NCBI RefSeq assembly: GCF_028714775.1
Contig: NZ_JAQTLS010000015.1
Span: forward strand, 1 to 64,000
DNA from: Thiothrix sp.
GTDB lineage: Bacteria > Pseudomonadota > Gammaproteobacteria > Thiotrichales > Thiotrichaceae
Direction of reading: 5' to 3'
Length of the DNA stretch: 64,000 nucleotides
Shown: one piece after another, positions 9,241 through 18,365 of the stretch
How the letters are laid out: every line of letters begins with the position of its first letter
How positions within the stretch are numbered: position 1 is the stretch's first letter
Translations under genes and position numbers: made by a program
The notes under the pieces: generated by a model
Told to the model about the DNA's origin: nothing
What the model saw: the letters and a program-made list of their open reading frames with translations, nothing else
Database searches by the model: none

Positions 9241-9471
9241 ATGAGTATAGGAAATGCAGTGCAGCATGGGACGTTAGTTTATATTTATGATGAAAACCTC
9301 AAGCAAACCATGTCAGTTTCGTCAGCGGGACGTTTTCCCAGTGATGGGTTGGTGGGGTACACAGCTCGTGCTGTCCATGTGCGCCGAGGGTCGATGGTGT
9401 ATGCCTACGACGAGAAGGGGCGTGTTCTCAGCTCAGCACCCGTCAAACACACACTTATTCGTGGTCAATAG
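9241..9471 (+). CDS. Small two-repeat beta-type protein of unknown function
   Basis: This is a 76-residue protein starting at the ATG at 9241, chosen because GGAGG sits just upstream; an in-frame ATG at 9226 lacks this. It contains two copies of one motif: VQHGTLVYIYDENLKQTMSV near residues 6-25 and VRRGSMVYAYDEKGRVLSSA near 50-69. Each is a probable beta hairpin centred on Y-x-YDE. I recall similar short proteins in other gammaproteobacteria without a known function. There is no signal peptide. Its stop overlaps the start of the patatin/beta-barrel gene by one base (TAGTG), so translation is coupled and the two products may work together. Confidence 0.7.
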   Translation: MSIGNAVQHGTLVYIYDENLKQTMSVSSAGRFPSDGLVGYTARAVHVRRGSMVYAYDEKGRVLSSAPVKHTLIRGQ

Positions 9472-11675
9472 TGGTTAGAACTTATCGTTTTGGCAGTGCT
9501 ATTTTTTTGGTGCTGCTGTGTTTATTGTCCGCGAGCGAAGCACTCGCCCGCCCAAAAATTGGTCTGGTGCTGGGGGGCGGCGGTGCTGCCGGGATCGCCC
9601 ATGTGGGTGTTTTGAAAGTGCTGGAAGCTAACCACATTCCCGTTGATGTGATTGCGGGTAACAGCATGGGTGCGGTAGTTGGTAGCTTGTATGCCTCTGG
9701 CATGAGCGTTGCCGAGATTGAGCGGGTTTCTAAAGCATTGGATTGGGGCAAACTGTTCAGTGATGACACCTCGCATCAGTTAAAGTCTTATCAGCAAAAA
9801 CAGCAAAGTGCAGACTTTTTCACGGTGTTTGAATCCGGGGTGTCCAAACAGGGCATCAAGCTACCCAGTGGCCTGATTGATGGTCAACACCTGATTTTTG
9901 AATTGCGGCGCTTGCTGGCTCCGGTAGCGCAAATCAGCAACTTTGACCGTTTGCCGATTCCGTTCCGCGCAGTTGCCACCGACATCCGTACTGGTGACGC
10001 AGTGGTGTTGAAACAGGGGAATTTGGCGAGTGCGGTGCGTGCCAGCATGTCGATTCCGGGCTTGTTTGCACCCGTCACCCTCGATAACCGTTTGCTGGTG
10101 GATGGCATGGTGTCGAATAATCTGCCCGTCGATATTGCCCGCCAGATGGGGGCAGACGTCCTCATCGTATCGAGCATCCCCCCCGACTATTCCCGTAAAT
10201 TGGATACCGCTTTGGACATCAGCTTGCAGTCGATGGATTTGCTGGTGCGTAAAACCAGCGAAGCACAATTGGCAAGCCTGACTCCGCAAGACATCCTGAT
10301 CCAGCCGCCCGTTGGTGAAGTTGGCAGGCTTGATTTCTCGCGGGTGGATGAAACAGTGGCACTCGGTGAAAAAGGTGCGCGTACCCAATTGGCAGCCTTG
10401 CAACGTCTGGCAGGCAGTTTGAGCAGCGACGCCAACCAGTTCGCGCAACCAGCCCACCCGATAGATGAAGCGGTCAAAGTTGCCAGTGTGCAAATTGAAA
10501 ATAGCTCTTCACTGCGCGAAAGCATTTTGCGGAAGGCGCTCAATATCAAGCCGGGCGATATTCTGGATAACCAGCGTTTGCAGGATGGTCTGAACCGTAT
10601 CTACACCTTGGGGTATTTCAGCTTGGTAGACTATACGCTGACCCAGCTTCCGTCCGGGGATTATGGCCTGAAGGTAATCGCGAAAAAGGCGACCGAAGGT
10701 GAGCATCGGGTGAGCGTTGGCTTCTCGCTGGGCGATGATTTTAATGGCGATACCCGCTATCAGGCCGGGGTGAAATATGTCCAGAAAGGCTTGACGGATT
10801 CGGGTACTGAATTGCGTGCCCAAGCGGTGATCGGGCGACGTTTGTTAGCCGAGGCGGAAATCTACCATCCGCTAGGCATTGGCGGTACGTTTGTTGCCCC
10901 GCGTGCATGGTATCAAGAGCGTGATGCTAATAGTTTGGACAATGCCCAGCAGCTTGCCAAAATAAGGGCGCGGGAAGCGCGGGCGCAGGTGGATATTGGG
11001 CATCCGGTCGGCAATTCTGGCGAAATCAGGGTAGGGGCGTTTTATCAAAAGACCAAGCCACAGCCCAAAGCTGGCACGTTGGGTGTGGCGGATACAGCAT
11101 TGACGGAAGCCGGGATCAAACTCCAGTATCAGGCTGATACGCTGGACTCGATCAACTTCCCAACCAAGGGAGGTCAGTTGACTGCCGCCTATACCCGTGG
11201 CGTTACAGCGATGGGAAGTGACAAGAATTTTAACCGCATTGAATTGGAAGGCGACCGCGTTTGGAGCGTGCATGACAAGCACCGCTTTATCGCCAGTGGG
11301 CGGGCAGTGGCAACGGCTAATAATGGGGCAGCGGTATTGGATAGTGGCAATGCCTTGGAAACCCATACCCTGCAAACGGGGCGCTTGGTGTTTTCTGATA
11401 ATGCCCCGTTGATTGGCAATGAAACGGCAGAAGGTTCCTTGACCTATATGCGCCAAGTCGCTGAAATCCCAGAAATAGCCAAAGTGCATGTGGGGGCTTC
11501 AGTGGGTGTCAGTCAGGCGTGGCAGCAGCGTGATACGGTTGATTTGGGCGGTATGCGGACTTCGGGCACGGTTTTTGTGGGTGGTGAAACCCCCATTGGC
11601 CCTGCGTTTGTCGGGGTGCGCAAGACGCAAGGGGCTGATCATCAGACGTATTTCACCTTGGGGCGGGATTTCTGA
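9471..11675 (+). CDS. Patatin-like phospholipase with POTRA and outer-membrane beta-barrel (type Vd-like)
   Basis: This 734-residue protein begins with a signal peptide (residues 1-26). A patatin domain follows at about residues 29-310, with the oxyanion loop GGGGAAG at 35-41, the nucleophile S65 in GNSMG and the Asp partner in LLVDGMVSNNLP. A POTRA-like segment (about 335-410) and a C-terminal BamA/ShlB-like barrel (about 415-734) come next, ending in aromatic FTLGRDF as outer-membrane barrels do. This order matches PlpD of Pseudomonas and related type Vd proteins, which carry a lipase on the cell surface or outer membrane. The start is a GTG at 9471 that overlaps the stop of the preceding small gene. 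Substrate and secretion of the lipase domain are inferred. Confidence 0.87.
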   Translation: MVRTYRFGSAIFLVLLCLLSASEALARPKIGLVLGGGGAAGIAHVGVLKVLEANHIPVDVIAGNSMGAVVGSLYASGMSVAEIERVSKALDWGKLFSDDTSHQLKSYQQKQQSADFFTVFESGVSKQGIKLPSGLIDGQHLIFELRRLLAPVAQISNFDRLPIPFRAVATDIRTGDAVVLKQGNLASAVRASMSIPGLFAPVTLDNRLLVDGMVSNNLPVDIARQMGADVLIVSSIPPDYSRKLDTALDISLQSMDLLVRKTSEAQLASLTPQDILIQPPVGEVGRLDFSRVDETVALGEKGARTQLAALQRLAGSLSSDANQFAQPAHPIDEAVKVASVQIENSSSLRESILRKALNIKPGDILDNQRLQDGLNRIYTLGYFSLVDYTLTQLPSGDYGLKVIAKKATEGEHRVSVGFSLGDDFNGDTRYQAGVKYVQKGLTDSGTELRAQAVIGRRLLAEAEIYHPLGIGGTFVAPRAWYQERDANSLDNAQQLAKIRAREARAQVDIGHPVGNSGEIRVGAFYQKTKPQPKAGTLGVADTALTEAGIKLQYQADTLDSINFPTKGGQLTAAYTRGVTAMGSDKNFNRIELEGDRVWSVHDKHRFIASGRAVATANNGAAVLDSGNALETHTLQTGRLVFSDNAPLIGNETAEGSLTYMRQVAEIPEIAKVHVGASVGVSQAWQQRDTVDLGGMRTSGTVFVGGETPIGPAFVGVRKTQGADHQTYFTLGRDF

Positions 11676-11679
11676 GGTT

Positions 11680-11928
11680 TTAAGCAACGGCGCTCGCATC
11701 TGTGTGTACATTGGCTTCGTCAGCTTTGCTTTCCACCAAAATGCCCTTAGCCCTTTCGATTTCTTGCTCAGTCCCATTGACGATAACATTTTCTTCGGTG
11801 TGATAGTCCTTGCCAATAACCGACAGTTTTTGCATATCGTAACCCGCTTTTTGCAGTTCCTTGACGGCGCTTTCAGCGTCATGGTGGCTGCTAAAAATCC
11901 CAACGGCTGAATTGTGTTTGTTTGTCAT
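11680..11928 (-). CDS. YflT/GSP17M-like stress protein
   Basis: This is an 82-residue protein of the heat-induced stress protein YflT (general stress protein 17M) domain type. It has an AVGIFSSHHDAESAVKELQKAGY opening with a ferredoxin-like beta-alpha-beta pattern and a YDMQKLSVIGKDY segment. The start was set at 11928 because GGAG lies a few bases upstream; the longer frame from 11958 lacks support. The biochemical role of the family is unknown, and in Bacillus it belongs to the general stress regulon. It has its own copy of the conserved promoter-like element at 11995-12023, about 60 bases upstream. It ends four bases after the convergent patatin gene. Confidence 0.75.
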   Translation of the reverse strand: MTNKHNSAVGIFSSHHDAESAVKELQKAGYDMQKLSVIGKDYHTEENVIVNGTEQEIERAKGILVESKADEANVHTDASAVA

Positions 11929-11994
11929 GATAATTCTCCATGATTTTAGGTAAAACACGGCATTGTTTTCATAATGAAAAATATGTTCAGTTTT

Positions 11995-12023
11995 ATTAGG
12001 CGCTATATTTGCTTGTGTTGCAA
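11995..12023 (-). promoter_or_regulatory. Conserved promoter-like element, copy 2 (upstream of YflT-like gene)
   Basis: The minus strand reads TTGCAA, 17 bases, then CCTAAT, with GCG before CCTAAT. It faces the YflT-like gene at 11928. On the plus strand a sigma-70-like pair, TTGTGT (12013-12018) and TATAGA (12035-12040) with 16 bases between, overlaps it and could serve the divergent gene at 12110. Confidence 0.65.
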
Positions 12024-12109
12024 GCTTCTGTCACTATAGATATGAAATAAACCTGTTTCCGTAATTTAAAATTATTGAGACGGGATAAGCCTCAAAAGGA
12101 GAGAAAGTT

Positions 12110-12679
12110 ATGGATGCTTCCATTAACGAACCACAAGCCACCCCACCAGCGGCAGCGTCGGGCGGAACCTTCAAACAAGTACTGAAAGTTGATGCCGCAT
12201 TATTTGTTGGGATCACATTTTTTGCCATGCTAGGCGTTGGCATTACCAACTATCGGGTCGATAGCGCCTACAGCTACTGGAGCTATATGCTGATTTCATT
12301 GGCAGTGGTGACAACTGTCTGGGGAATCTGGCGTGCCAAAAAACTGGGGTTAATGGAAAGCGGTAAGTTGTTGTACCAGCAAGCTATTTTGTGGGGTGCG
12401 GCGTTAGTTTCCGTGGCGGTAATTTACCGGCTGTTGGGAGCGGGGCGTATCAATGTCGATACCACGGGTTTGCTAGTCCTACTGATGCTGACCTTCGCCA
12501 CCTTTGTTGATGGGATGTTGGTCTCGTGGAAACTGTATGTGGTGAGTGCGCTGTTGCTACTGACCTTATTGATGGCGGCTTACGTCGGGCAGTTCCTGTG
12601 GATAATCATGCTGGCTGCGGCAGTATTGGTCGGGCTAATGCTGGTTTTTGTGGTATGGAAAATACGTTCTTACGGATAG
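12110..12679 (+). CDS. Polytopic membrane protein of unknown function
   Basis: This is a 189-residue protein with a soluble N-terminus of about 30 residues rich in Ala/Pro/Thr, followed by five or six hydrophobic helices (near 34-52, 60-79, 98-118, 124-142, 145-165 and 168-185). I do not recognise the family, and no catalytic or metal-binding pattern stands out. AAAGGAGA precedes the ATG. It is the first of a plus-strand series that continues with the host-attachment protein, CbpA and CbpM. It is divergent from the YflT-like gene. A role in envelope stress is suggested only by this company. Confidence 0.7.
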   Translation: MDASINEPQATPPAAASGGTFKQVLKVDAALFVGITFFAMLGVGITNYRVDSAYSYWSYMLISLAVVTTVWGIWRAKKLGLMESGKLLYQQAILWGAALVSVAVIYRLLGAGRINVDTTGLLVLLMLTFATFVDGMLVSWKLYVVSALLLLTLLMAAYVGQFLWIIMLAAAVLVGLMLVFVVWKIRSYG

Positions 12680-12720
12680 TGGAAGGTTAGCAATATTTTA
12701 GTAATACAGGAGTTAATATC

Positions 12721-13161
12721 ATGGCAGTTTTAGTTGTTGTCGCTAATGCGGCACGGGCGCGTTTTTTTAGTGCAGAGCCATTAAATGCCAACGCCTCACT
12801 GATTGAGTTGGAAGATAAGGTTCATCCCGGTTCACGGTTACATGGGCGTGATTTGGGGACAGATTCACCCTCGCGGGTTTTTGATTCGCAGGGTCATGCC
12901 CGTCATGCGGTGGAGCTGCCGACAGACCTAAAAGAGCAGCAGGTTGATGCTTTCGCCCGTGAGGTGAGCAGCCATCTGGAGGAAATGCGCAATGCCAACC
13001 GTTATGACAAGTTATACCTTATGGCTTCGCCGCATTTCCTTGGTTTGTTGCGTGGGCATTTTAGCCACGGTTTGACGCAACTGATTGCCGGAGCTGTGGA
13101 TAAAGACCTTACCCAACATTCGGCGGAAGAAATCCGCGCACATCTGCCTGATTTTATGTGA
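12721..13161 (+). CDS. Host attachment protein family (PF10116-type)
   Basis: This is a 146-residue cytoplasmic-looking protein matching the family named 'protein required for attachment to host cells'. The start AVLVVVANAARARFF is the typical first beta strand with the N-A-x-x-A-R-F pattern. The centre carries the H-A-V-E and DLKEQQVDAFAREVS segment, and the C-terminus has LYLMASPHFLGLLR. The fold resembles eRF1/Dom34 domain 2. The family name comes from an Agrobacterium study, and its real biochemical role is uncertain. A CAGGAG ribosome binding site precedes the ATG. It lies between the unknown membrane protein and cbpA, in what looks like a stress operon. Confidence 0.8.
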   Translation: MAVLVVVANAARARFFSAEPLNANASLIELEDKVHPGSRLHGRDLGTDSPSRVFDSQGHARHAVELPTDLKEQQVDAFAREVSSHLEEMRNANRYDKLYLMASPHFLGLLRGHFSHGLTQLIAGAVDKDLTQHSAEEIRAHLPDFM

Positions 13162-13179
13162 CGAAATGCAGGGGGGAAC

Positions 13180-14076
13180 ATGATGGAATACAAGGACTAC
13201 TACAAAGTTCTGGGTCTGACCAAAGAAGCCACGCAGGATGACATCAAGCGCGTCTACCGTAAATTGGCGCGTAAATATCACCCTGACATTAGCAAGGAAG
13301 ACAACGCCGAAGAACATTTCAAGGAAGTGGGTGAAGCCTACGAAGTGTTGAAAGACCCGGAAAAACGCGCAGCTTATGACCAGTTGGGCGAAGACTTGAA
13401 AGCCCAACGTGATTTCCGCCCACCGCCAAACGGTGCTGCTGGAACGGGTCAGTCCGCTGATTTTGATGATTTCTTTGCCAACTTGTTCGGGCAACGTGGT
13501 CGGGGTGGTGCTGGTGGTGCAGGCCGTGTGTATCAGGAAAATGGTGAAGACAGCCACGCCAAGGTGTCGATTGATTTGGAAGATGCCTATCGGGGTGCGA
13601 CGCGCAGCTTGAATTTGCGTTCCTTCCAACAAGAACGCACCTTGAATATCAAAATCCCCAAAGGGGTCAAGCAAGGCCAGCATATCCGTCTGCAAGGGCA
13701 GGGCAACCCCGGCATCGGTGGCGGCAGCGCGGGTGATTTGTACTTGGAAATAGCTTTCAATCCGCATCCACTGTACCGCGTTGAAGAACTTGATGTTTAT
13801 CTGGAATTGCCGATTGCCCCGTGGGAAGCCGCGCTGGGCGGCAGTGTCAAAATCCCAACCCCGGATGGGCCGGTGGATATGAAAATTCCGGCAGGCTCAT
13901 CCAGTGGGCGCAAGTTGCGCTTGAAAGGACGCGGTATTCCGGCGCAGACACCGGGCGATTTTTACGTCACCTTGAAAGTGGTGATGCCGGATACCTTCAG
14001 CGATAAAGCCAAAGCCCTGTACGCTGAATTGGCGCTGGAACAAACCTTTAATCCGCGTGCCGGAATGGGAGTGTGA
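13180..14076 (+). CDS. cbpA: DnaJ-class co-chaperone CbpA (curved DNA-binding protein)
   Basis: This 298-residue type II J-domain protein has a J domain at residues 1-70 with the HPD motif in [10 protein letters not shown], a Gly-rich linker (about 85-120), and two beta-rich C-terminal domains (about 125-290). It has no zinc-finger CxxCxGxG repeats, which separates it from DnaJ. CbpA stimulates DnaK and binds curved DNA in stationary phase. The frame has ATG at both 13180 and 13183 after a run of G, and the second would give the usual MEYKDYY start. The next gene, cbpM, begins directly after its stop. Confidence 0.93.
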   Translation: MMEYKDYYKVLGLTKEATQDDIKRVYRKLARKYHPDISKEDNAEEHFKEVGEAYEVLKDPEKRAAYDQLGEDLKAQRDFRPPPNGAAGTGQSADFDDFFANLFGQRGRGGAGGAGRVYQENGEDSHAKVSIDLEDAYRGATRSLNLRSFQQERTLNIKIPKGVKQGQHIRLQGQGNPGIGGGSAGDLYLEIAFNPHPLYRVEELDVYLELPIAPWEAALGGSVKIPTPDGPVDMKIPAGSSSGRKLRLKGRGIPAQTPGDFYVTLKVVMPDTFSDKAKALYAELALEQTFNPRAGMGV

Positions 14077-14397
14077 GTGATGGAAACCGTGAAACGAGAG
14101 GAAACCGTCGTGGGTATTCTGGAAGAAGACGTGCTGTTTTCGCTGGAAGAACTGTGCCGTTCCTGTTTTCTGCCTGCCGAACAGCTTTTGGAAATGGTTG
14201 ACGAGGGCATTATCGAACCCGTCAACTACCAGCAAACCACCACGAGTTGGCAGTTTGCAGGCAATAGCGTGGTGCGGGTGCGTACCGTGATTCGGCTTCA
14301 ACGCGATTTAGGTGTCAATCTGGCGGGCGCTGCTTTGGCGGTGGAGTTGTTGGATGAAATCAAAGCATTGCGTAAGAGTCCCCAGCATGGTCATTAA
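14077..14397 (+). CDS. cbpM: CbpM, modulator of CbpA
   Basis: This 106-residue protein matches CbpM/YccV-type chaperone modulators, a MerR-like helix-turn-helix fold that binds the J domain of CbpA and blocks its work with DnaK. Visible features are the ETVVGILEEDVLFSLEELC opening, the LEMVDEGIIEPV helix and a VRTVIRLQRDLGVNLAGAALA segment close to family consensus. The frame can start at GTG 14077 or ATG 14080; the ATG gives METVKREE and is preferred. Its position straight after cbpA is the usual arrangement. Confidence 0.88.
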   Translation: MMETVKREETVVGILEEDVLFSLEELCRSCFLPAEQLLEMVDEGIIEPVNYQQTTTSWQFAGNSVVRVRTVIRLQRDLGVNLAGAALAVELLDEIKALRKSPQHGH

Positions 14398-14423
14398 AAA
14401 ATGAAATCAGCGAGGATGGTGTG

Positions 14424-14915
14424 ATGCAAAAAATAGTGACCGCAGGTTCGACGGTTATTTACCTGTTCGCCGCCTTATCCCTCATCGGTATGGCGCTCAT
14501 GATTATGGGCTGGTCAGTGTATGAGGTGGTTTCCAACGTTCCGGTAAGGGGTGAGTTTATTCCGGCAATGCTGCAAGCCGTGGGGACTATCATCATCGCC
14601 GCCGCCATTCTTGATGTCGCCAAATACATGATCGAAGAAGAAGTCTTTATGAACAAGGAACTGCGTGAGCCTGAAGAGGCCAGAAAGACGATCACCAAAA
14701 TAATGGTCATTATCTCGATTGCGGTGAGCATTGAGGGCTTGGTTTATGTGTTCAAAGCCGGAACAAAAGACATAAAGCTGCTGCCTTATCCCGCATCGCT
14801 CATTATCGTCTCAGTTTTTCTGATTGTGGGGCTGGGTATCTATCAAAAACTCAGTGTCACCATCGAAAAAGAAGATAAAAAGAAAGCTATACAACTCTCA
14901 ATGGAAAAAATTTAG
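14424..14915 (+). CDS. Small integral membrane protein, unknown function
   Basis: This protein of about 163 residues has four predicted membrane helices (near residues 8-30, 43-67, 88-112 and 120-142) and a short charged tail ending KEDKKKAIQLSMEKI. I do not recognise the family firmly. A loop of charged residues (EEEVFMNKELREPEEARKTI) separates helices two and three. The start was placed at ATG 14424; a GTG directly before it is in the same frame. It sits between cbpM and the ferritin-like gene, with only 14 bases to the latter, so it is probably cotranscribed with it. Confidence 0.65.
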   Translation: MQKIVTAGSTVIYLFAALSLIGMALMIMGWSVYEVVSNVPVRGEFIPAMLQAVGTIIIAAAILDVAKYMIEEEVFMNKELREPEEARKTITKIMVIISIAVSIEGLVYVFKAGTKDIKLLPYPASLIIVSVFLIVGLGIYQKLSVTIEKEDKKKAIQLSMEKI

Positions 14916-14929
14916 TAAAGGAGAAGAAA

Positions 14930-15217
14930 ATGTCTAGTGTCGGTTATCATGAACTCGTAGAAGAACTCACGGCTGAAACCCGCGATATGCACCGCGCCAT
15001 CGTTTCGCTCATGGAAGAGCTGGAAGCCGTGGATTGGTATAACCAGCGGGCGGATGTCTGTAAGGATCAAGAACTCAAAGCCATTCTGGAACACAACCGT
15101 GACGAGGAAAAGGAACACGCCTCAATGTTGCTGGAATGGATTCGGCGTAAAGACGCAAGGTTTTCCAAAGAACTCAAGGATTATTTGTTCACTGAAAAAC
15201 CTATCGCCGATAAATAA
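14930..15217 (+). CDS. Encapsulated-ferritin-like protein (EncFtn) without a visible cargo tail
   Basis: This 95-residue two-helix protein closely matches the encapsulated ferritin of Rhodospirillum rubrum. Residues equivalent to its ferroxidase and entry sites are all present: E29, E30, E32, W36 and Y37 in MEELEAVDWY, and E60 and H63 in HNRDEEKEH. EncFtn forms a ring decamer that oxidises Fe2+ at subunit interfaces. The protein stops at TEKPIADK, so the C-terminal targeting peptide that docks EncFtn into an encapsulin shell is missing. No encapsulin gene is nearby either. It has a strong AAAGGAGAAG site before the ATG and follows a membrane protein gene by 14 bases. It may act alone, or with a shell encoded elsewhere. 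Confidence 0.85.
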   Translation: MSSVGYHELVEELTAETRDMHRAIVSLMEELEAVDWYNQRADVCKDQELKAILEHNRDEEKEHASMLLEWIRRKDARFSKELKDYLFTEKPIADK

Positions 15218-15264
15218 GTGACCGAAGGACTCGTCTGATTGTCTAAAACCATTAGGCCATTACA

Positions 15265-15780
15265 CTACTTACTCTGCTTCACGTAAATCAGCTTGTCGGT
15301 CGCAAACCCAAGGCTCTTGGCCTTTTCCACGAGGCGCTGTTGCACGTCCGCATCCAGTTGCGGAGTGCGTGACAGAATCCACAGGTAATCGCGGTCATTA
15401 CCGACGATCATCACGTATTGGTAATTCGGGTCGAGTTCCACAATGTTGTAACCACCGTAGAAGGGGCCAAAGAACGATACCTTGAGCTGCCCCACATCCT
15501 TTGCTCCCACGAATTTGGCACGGCCTTCAGCCTCTTCCCATTTCTGCTTGTTGGTATTGTAACCCCGGTTGATGACACGAATATCACCATCCTCACGTGG
15601 GTCATATTCTGCCGTCACCTGCTCCAGACCGCGCTCGAAGGAATGATCAAGCCGAGCAACTTCGTACCACTTGCCCAGATAACGATCGGCCTTAAAACTC
15701 GTTACCGGGGTAATGCCGTCGGGGACGCCGACACAACCTGCCAACAACCATGCCAGCATCACGATAAATAATTTTTTCAT
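15265..15780 (-). CDS. blc: Outer-membrane lipocalin Blc
   Basis: This 171-residue bacterial lipocalin is a lipoprotein. The signal peptide MKKLFIVMLAWLLAGC ends in the lipobox LAGC, and GVPDG follows the lipidated Cys. The family signature is clear (YLGKWYEVARLDHSFERGL), as are the C-terminal strands with YLWILSRTP. Blc binds lysophospholipids in the outer membrane and appears under starvation or membrane stress. ATG 15780 is preferred because AAGGAT lies just upstream; a TTG two codons earlier is also in frame. It converges with the EncFtn-like gene. Confidence 0.92.
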   Translation of the reverse strand: MKKLFIVMLAWLLAGCVGVPDGITPVTSFKADRYLGKWYEVARLDHSFERGLEQVTAEYDPREDGDIRVINRGYNTNKQKWEEAEGRAKFVGAKDVGQLKVSFFGPFYGGYNIVELDPNYQYVMIVGNDRDYLWILSRTPQLDADVQQRLVEKAKSLGFATDKLIYVKQSK

Positions 15781-15821
15781 GTTCAAATCCTTTTAAATTA
15801 TTGTGCGGGTACAGCAGTCTT

Positions 15822-18365
15822 TCATTTTGTGGAAAATCCCGCCCCCTTGCTGATGTGACCACTGACCCAGCGCAAGACTTCCAGACTCACCCCAACCCCC
15901 AGCACCAAAGCCATGCCTGCCACCAGTTGGGGAATACCCATGATACTAAATCCCATAATGTCGCGCAGCACAGGTACGGTAAATACCACCACGAGTAGTA
16001 ATCCTACCGCGCCAAACATGCGCCAAATCCACGGATTGCTTGCCGTCAAACCATGCAGCAGCGACCGTGCCGCATTGCGATTGGCAAGAATGAGCAAGCA
16101 CAAACCCAGCACCAGGCCCATGAACATTGCCCCGCGTATTTCATCCGCCTGAAAGCCTTGCCCATCCATCGCCCAATACCCCAACAGCAACACTTCCGCC
16201 ACCGCAATGCCTTGAAGCAGAGGGTAAAGCAGCGTGCTAAACGCAAACGGCGAATCGCTTAGTTTGCGCGGCGGGCGCGTCATAATGTCATTGGCTTCCG
16301 GTTCAGCCTCGAACACAATCGAACAGGCGGGGTCGATCAGCAATTCCAGCAACACGATATGCACCGGCAGCAATAATATCGGCCAATGCAATAACGCCGG
16401 AATCAGTGCCAACACAATAATCGGCATGTGTACCGCGAAGGTGAACGCGGTTGCCTTGGTGATATTGTCGTAAATGCGCCGCCCCTGCCGAATCGCCGCA
16501 ACAATGCTGGCAAAACTGTCATCCAGCAGCACTAGGGCGGCGGCTTCGCGGGCAACATCCGTGCCGCGTTCGCCCATTGCAATGCCAATATTGGCGGCTT
16601 TGAGGGCGGGCGCATCGTTGACACCATCGCCGGTCATGGCGACCACTTCACCGTTTTGTTGCAGTATCTGCACCAGCCGCAGTTTTTGTTCGGGTTGTAA
16701 GCGGGTGAACATATCCACTTGCTGCAACTGTTCGTGCAATTCGGCATCGCTGAGTGCGGCGACTTCCGCACCCGTCATCACCGCCGTGCGGGTACTCAAG
16801 TTGACTTGTTGCGCAATTGCCCGCGCCGTCGCGGGATGGTCGCCCGTCATCATAATAATGCGCACCCCAGCGGCACGGCATTCGGCAATCGCAGCGGGTA
16901 CTTCCGCTCGTGGCGGGTCAACGAAACCCACCAATCCCAGAAACGTAAAGTTGAAATCGTGCTGGCTTGGCGGCAACTCCTTGCCTTGCCACTGACCTTT
17001 AGCGACGCCCAACACCCGCAAACCGCGTTCTGCCATGCTTAACACTTGCTGGTGGATAATGTCGCGTTCAGCAGCGGGTAAATGGCACAAATCAGCCACC
17101 GCTTCGGGCGCACCTTTGCACGCCAGCAAATGCGTGCTGGGGTCATTGCTGGAAAATACCTGCGTCATCGCCAGTATTTCGGCTGACAGGTCGTACTGAA
17201 ATTCCGGTGCTTGTGAATGCCAATGCTCCGTGTCCTTCAACCATTGCTGCGCGAAGATCTGAATGGCTTTTTCCATCGGGTCGAAAGGGTCGAGCGGCGT
17301 GGCTAACAGGGTGAATTCAGCGAGTTCGTGAAAGGTTTCCGGCAGGGTGTTTGCGCCTTCATTGGTGAAGGTTGTACCCGCCGCCACCAGTTCTTCCATC
17401 TTCATGCGATTTTGGGTGAGTGTGCCGGTTTTATCCACCGCCAGTACGGTAATTGCGCCTAACGCTTCGACCGCCGTGACACGCCGCGTCAATACCCTTT
17501 GCCGGGAAATGCGCCATGCACCCAACGCTAGAAACACGGTCAGGATGACGGGGATTTCTTCCGGCAAAATCGCCATCGCCAGCGCAATGCCGGACAACAA
17601 GCTATCCAAGAATGCCCGCCCGTCCCACAGCCAGCCCAGCAATACTTGCAGCGTAGCAAGTGCCAAACCAACGACAGTCAGGGTGAGGATTAGCTTGCGG
17701 GAAGCTTGTTGCAAGCCAGACGGTGCTTCCTGTGCGGAGGACAACGCTTGCCCGATGCGTCCAACCGCCGTATTCACGCCGATCATGCACACTTCAGCCA
17801 CGCCTACGCCTTTGGTGACGACGGTGCTGGCATACAGGGACGCGCTGCTTTCGCCTTCTGGTGGGGCAAAGGTTGAGCCAGCCGTAGGCGACTTGTTGAC
17901 GGGTACGGCTTCGCCCGTGAGCAAGGATTCATCCACGCTTAATTGCCCATCTAGCAGCAAGGCATCGGCGGGAATGCGGTCGCCTTCGTGCAATACCAGC
18001 ACATCGCCGCGTACCACTTCGCGCCCCGGAATGCGTATTTCCTGCCCGTCACGTACCACCAAAGCTCGTGGCGCGGAAAGGTCACGCAAGGATTCCAGCG
18101 CACGTTGCGTCTTACGTTCTTGCGCCAAGGTAATGCCGATCACGACGAATACGAAACCGAGCAGGAACGAAGCTTCGGCACGATCCCCCAACGCGAGGTA
18201 AATACCGCCAGCACCCAACAGCATCAGGAACATGGGTTCGGTAAACACGCTTAAGGCGATGGCAAACAGGGATTTGGGGACGCTGCCGGGGAGCATGTTT
18301 TCGCCGTCGGCTGCCAAACGGCGGGTGGCTTCGGCTTGGGTAAGGCCAGTGTGGTTAGTTTTCAT
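15822..18365 (-). CDS. Cation-transporting P-type ATPase (P2-like, cation not determined)
   Basis: This protein of about 848 residues has the full P-type layout: a short N-terminal cytoplasmic region, an actuator domain with LLTGEAVPV, helix 4 with AILPEEIPV, the phosphorylation motif [12 protein letters not shown], and the hinge [12 protein letters not shown]. Helices 5-10 include [19 protein letters not shown]. The helix 4 PEEIP replaces the PEGLP of Ca2+ pumps, so I do not assign Ca2+. Similar enzymes are simply called cation-translocating ATPases. The start codons at 18365/18368 overlap the stop of the ABC ATP-binding gene upstream (ATGATGA), placing it last in the transglutaminase-exporter operon. 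Confidence 0.88.
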   Translation of the reverse strand: MKTNHTGLTQAEATRRLAADGENMLPGSVPKSLFAIALSVFTEPMFLMLLGAGGIYLALGDRAEASFLLGFVFVVIGITLAQERKTQRALESLRDLSAPRALVVRDGQEIRIPGREVVRGDVLVLHEGDRIPADALLLDGQLSVDESLLTGEAVPVNKSPTAGSTFAPPEGESSASLYASTVVTKGVGVAEVCMIGVNTAVGRIGQALSSAQEAPSGLQQASRKLILTLTVVGLALATLQVLLGWLWDGRAFLDSLLSGIALAMAILPEEIPVILTVFLALGAWRISRQRVLTRRVTAVEALGAITVLAVDKTGTLTQNRMKMEELVAAGTTFTNEGANTLPETFHELAEFTLLATPLDPFDPMEKAIQIFAQQWLKDTEHWHSQAPEFQYDLSAEILAMTQVFSSNDPSTHLLACKGAPEAVADLCHLPAAERDIIHQQVLSMAERGLRVLGVAKGQWQGKELPPSQHDFNFTFLGLVGFVDPPRAEVPAAIAECRAAGVRIIMMTGDHPATARAIAQQVNLSTRTAVMTGAEVAALSDAELHEQLQQVDMFTRLQPEQKLRLVQILQQNGEVVAMTGDGVNDAPALKAANIGIAMGERGTDVAREAAALVLLDDSFASIVAAIRQGRRIYDNITKATAFTFAVHMPIIVLALIPALLHWPILLLPVHIVLLELLIDPACSIVFEAEPEANDIMTRPPRKLSDSPFAFSTLLYPLLQGIAVAEVLLLGYWAMDGQGFQADEIRGAMFMGLVLGLCLLILANRNAARSLLHGLTASNPWIWRMFGAVGLLLVVVFTVPVLRDIMGFSIMGIPQLVAGMALVLGVGVSLEVLRWVSGHISKGAGFSTK

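Noticed and set aside
15822-18365. Calling the P-type ATPase a Ca2+ or Mg2+ pump
   Set aside because: The helix 4 motif is PEEIP rather than PEGLP, and other cation-site residues do not settle the substrate.
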